From NCBI GenBank assembly GCA_028554795.2, contig CM068832.1:88770511-88834510 (forward strand): DNA of 64,000 nucleotides, written 5' to 3'. The position numbers and the translations under genes are program-made. This stretch comes from Sinohyriopsis cumingii (taxonomy: Eukaryota > Mollusca > Bivalvia > Unionida > Unionidae). Of the stretch, positions 63,156-64,000 are shown piece by piece. Below the pieces are notes generated by a model, which was not told where the DNA came from, made no database searches, and saw nothing but the letters and a program-made list of their open reading frames with translations. Position 1 is the stretch's first letter. Each line of letters opens with the position of its first letter.

Positions 63156-64000
63156 TCATGTAAATATTTCCCGGCGTCACATACGTTTTCGCTGGTGCAA
63201 TTGTATAGCTCTTTTAAATGTCGGTCTATTATCCACAATTGTTTGTTGCATGCACAGTTTCCTTTTCTTTTCACCTTAATTACAGAGCTGTGTGATCAAC
63301 TACTAATGCTTTAAAGTCGTGGATGACACCCTACTGAAGTGACTGACCGGTACAAAATGTACTTCCTCACACTAATAGTGCGTGTGAGCAATTTTGAGTA
63401 AAGAGGTTTGGCCCAACGTTTTGAAAAAACAATTTAAGCGCCGCTAGATAAAGGGCACACTTTCAAATCTTCCGTTCATGGCGTATTAAGCATTCATCTG
63501 AGTTCGGAATCGTTGACCTTATTACGGGAATATCGAAATGCTGCACTGCTCCCCCCACGAAGATACATACAACTATCACGGTTACATCAGATCCAGTCGA
63601 AGCAGCGCCAAACGATTCCTTTCAAGACATATTGAAATCGCTTATGATACTCCTAAAACAGCAAGCACAGTGATCTAGAATACACTGGACAACAAATTTT
63701 TACAAAAGTCATGTTACTGAAATAAAATTAGTCAATTCTTATCAATTTTTATGTGCTGAACACGAATATGACAGTCAAATTGCAAAATTGGCTCTAGTTT
63801 TTTTGTAATCTGCAAGAAATTAATGTTTACATAACGAAATGCATTCCAATAGTAAAAGGCCAACTGTAATAGCCTACCTATAAAAAATCAAGTCATTGAC
63901 TACATCTTAGATTTCTTCGCCTGTCTCTTGTACAGCTGTTCGGGAGCATCTCTGAGGAGTATCCAGCAGTAGTCAGCCAGCATTGTAGTGGACCATTTTC
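63156..64000. other. flanking host DNA, no gene recognised
   Basis: Starts directly after the target duplication. Only short frames are present. TACAAAATGTACTTCCTCAC and other segments show no recognisable family. Confidence 0.5.

Overview
This is a stretch of animal nuclear genome, not a prokaryotic one. It shows long introns with GT..AG borders, tRNA-derived SINEs, minisatellites, and remnants of LINE, DIRS-like and Ty3/gypsy retroelements. The style of the SINEs and dispersed repeats suggests a lophotrochozoan, most likely a mollusc (possibly a bivalve). That assignment is an inference.

Region 1 (1 to about 34 kb, + strand) is the 3' two thirds of the cytosolic methionyl-tRNA synthetase gene (MARS1). 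Twelve exons (3527-32093) join in phase. They encode the end of the catalytic insert with its four CxxC zinc pairs, the KMSKS-type loop, the anticodon-binding helical domain and the start of the C-terminal extension. The N-terminal GST-like part and the HIGH motif lie upstream of the window. An exon-like stretch at 33411-33587 resembles a decayed WHEP domain. It appears cut off from the gene because the expected splice donor after the last in-frame exon has been lost. The introns carry at least seven tandem arrays, including a 2.3 kb 42-bp minisatellite and an array made of copies of a coding exon end plus its splice donor. They also carry a LINE reverse-transcriptase relic, a DIRS-like relic, SINEs (one nested in another) and palindromic MITEs.

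Region 2 (34-43.5 kb) is intergenic: a diverged tandem duplication, a Ty3/gypsy relic on the minus strand, a SINE with a perfect 14-bp target duplication, a hAT-like MITE with an 8-bp target duplication, and a second SINE family.

Region 3 (43572-63149) is a complete 19.6 kb Polinton/Maverick (adintovirus-like) element. It has about 455-bp terminal inverted repeats and a perfect 6-bp target duplication (TATACC). Most genes run leftward on the minus strand: protein-primed DNA polymerase B, an accessory cluster with a BIR protein and a duplicated gene family, packaging ATPase, several small virion-type proteins, chromodomain integrase, a membrane protein, minor and major capsid proteins, an adenain-like protease, and two coiled-coil genes. 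Two genes face right: a double CCHC zinc-knuckle protein and a small Arg-rich protein. The integrase frame is intact, but polymerase, both capsid genes, ATPase and protease all carry stops or frameshifts, and polymerase motif C reads DTN. This copy is therefore fossil or non-autonomous.

The most unusual signal is that the four genes nearest the two ends of the Polinton are each followed, 18-37 nt after the stop and on the correct strand, by a metazoan histone-mRNA-type 3' stem-loop (six-pair stem, UUUC loop, ACCCA-like flank). A purine-rich block resembling a histone downstream element follows each loop. The outermost two lie in the inverted repeats. Genes nearer the middle show ordinary AATAAA signals. 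I infer that this element borrows the replication-dependent, non-polyadenylated histone 3'-end pathway for its terminal genes.

Region 4 (63156-64000) is flanking DNA with no recognisable gene.
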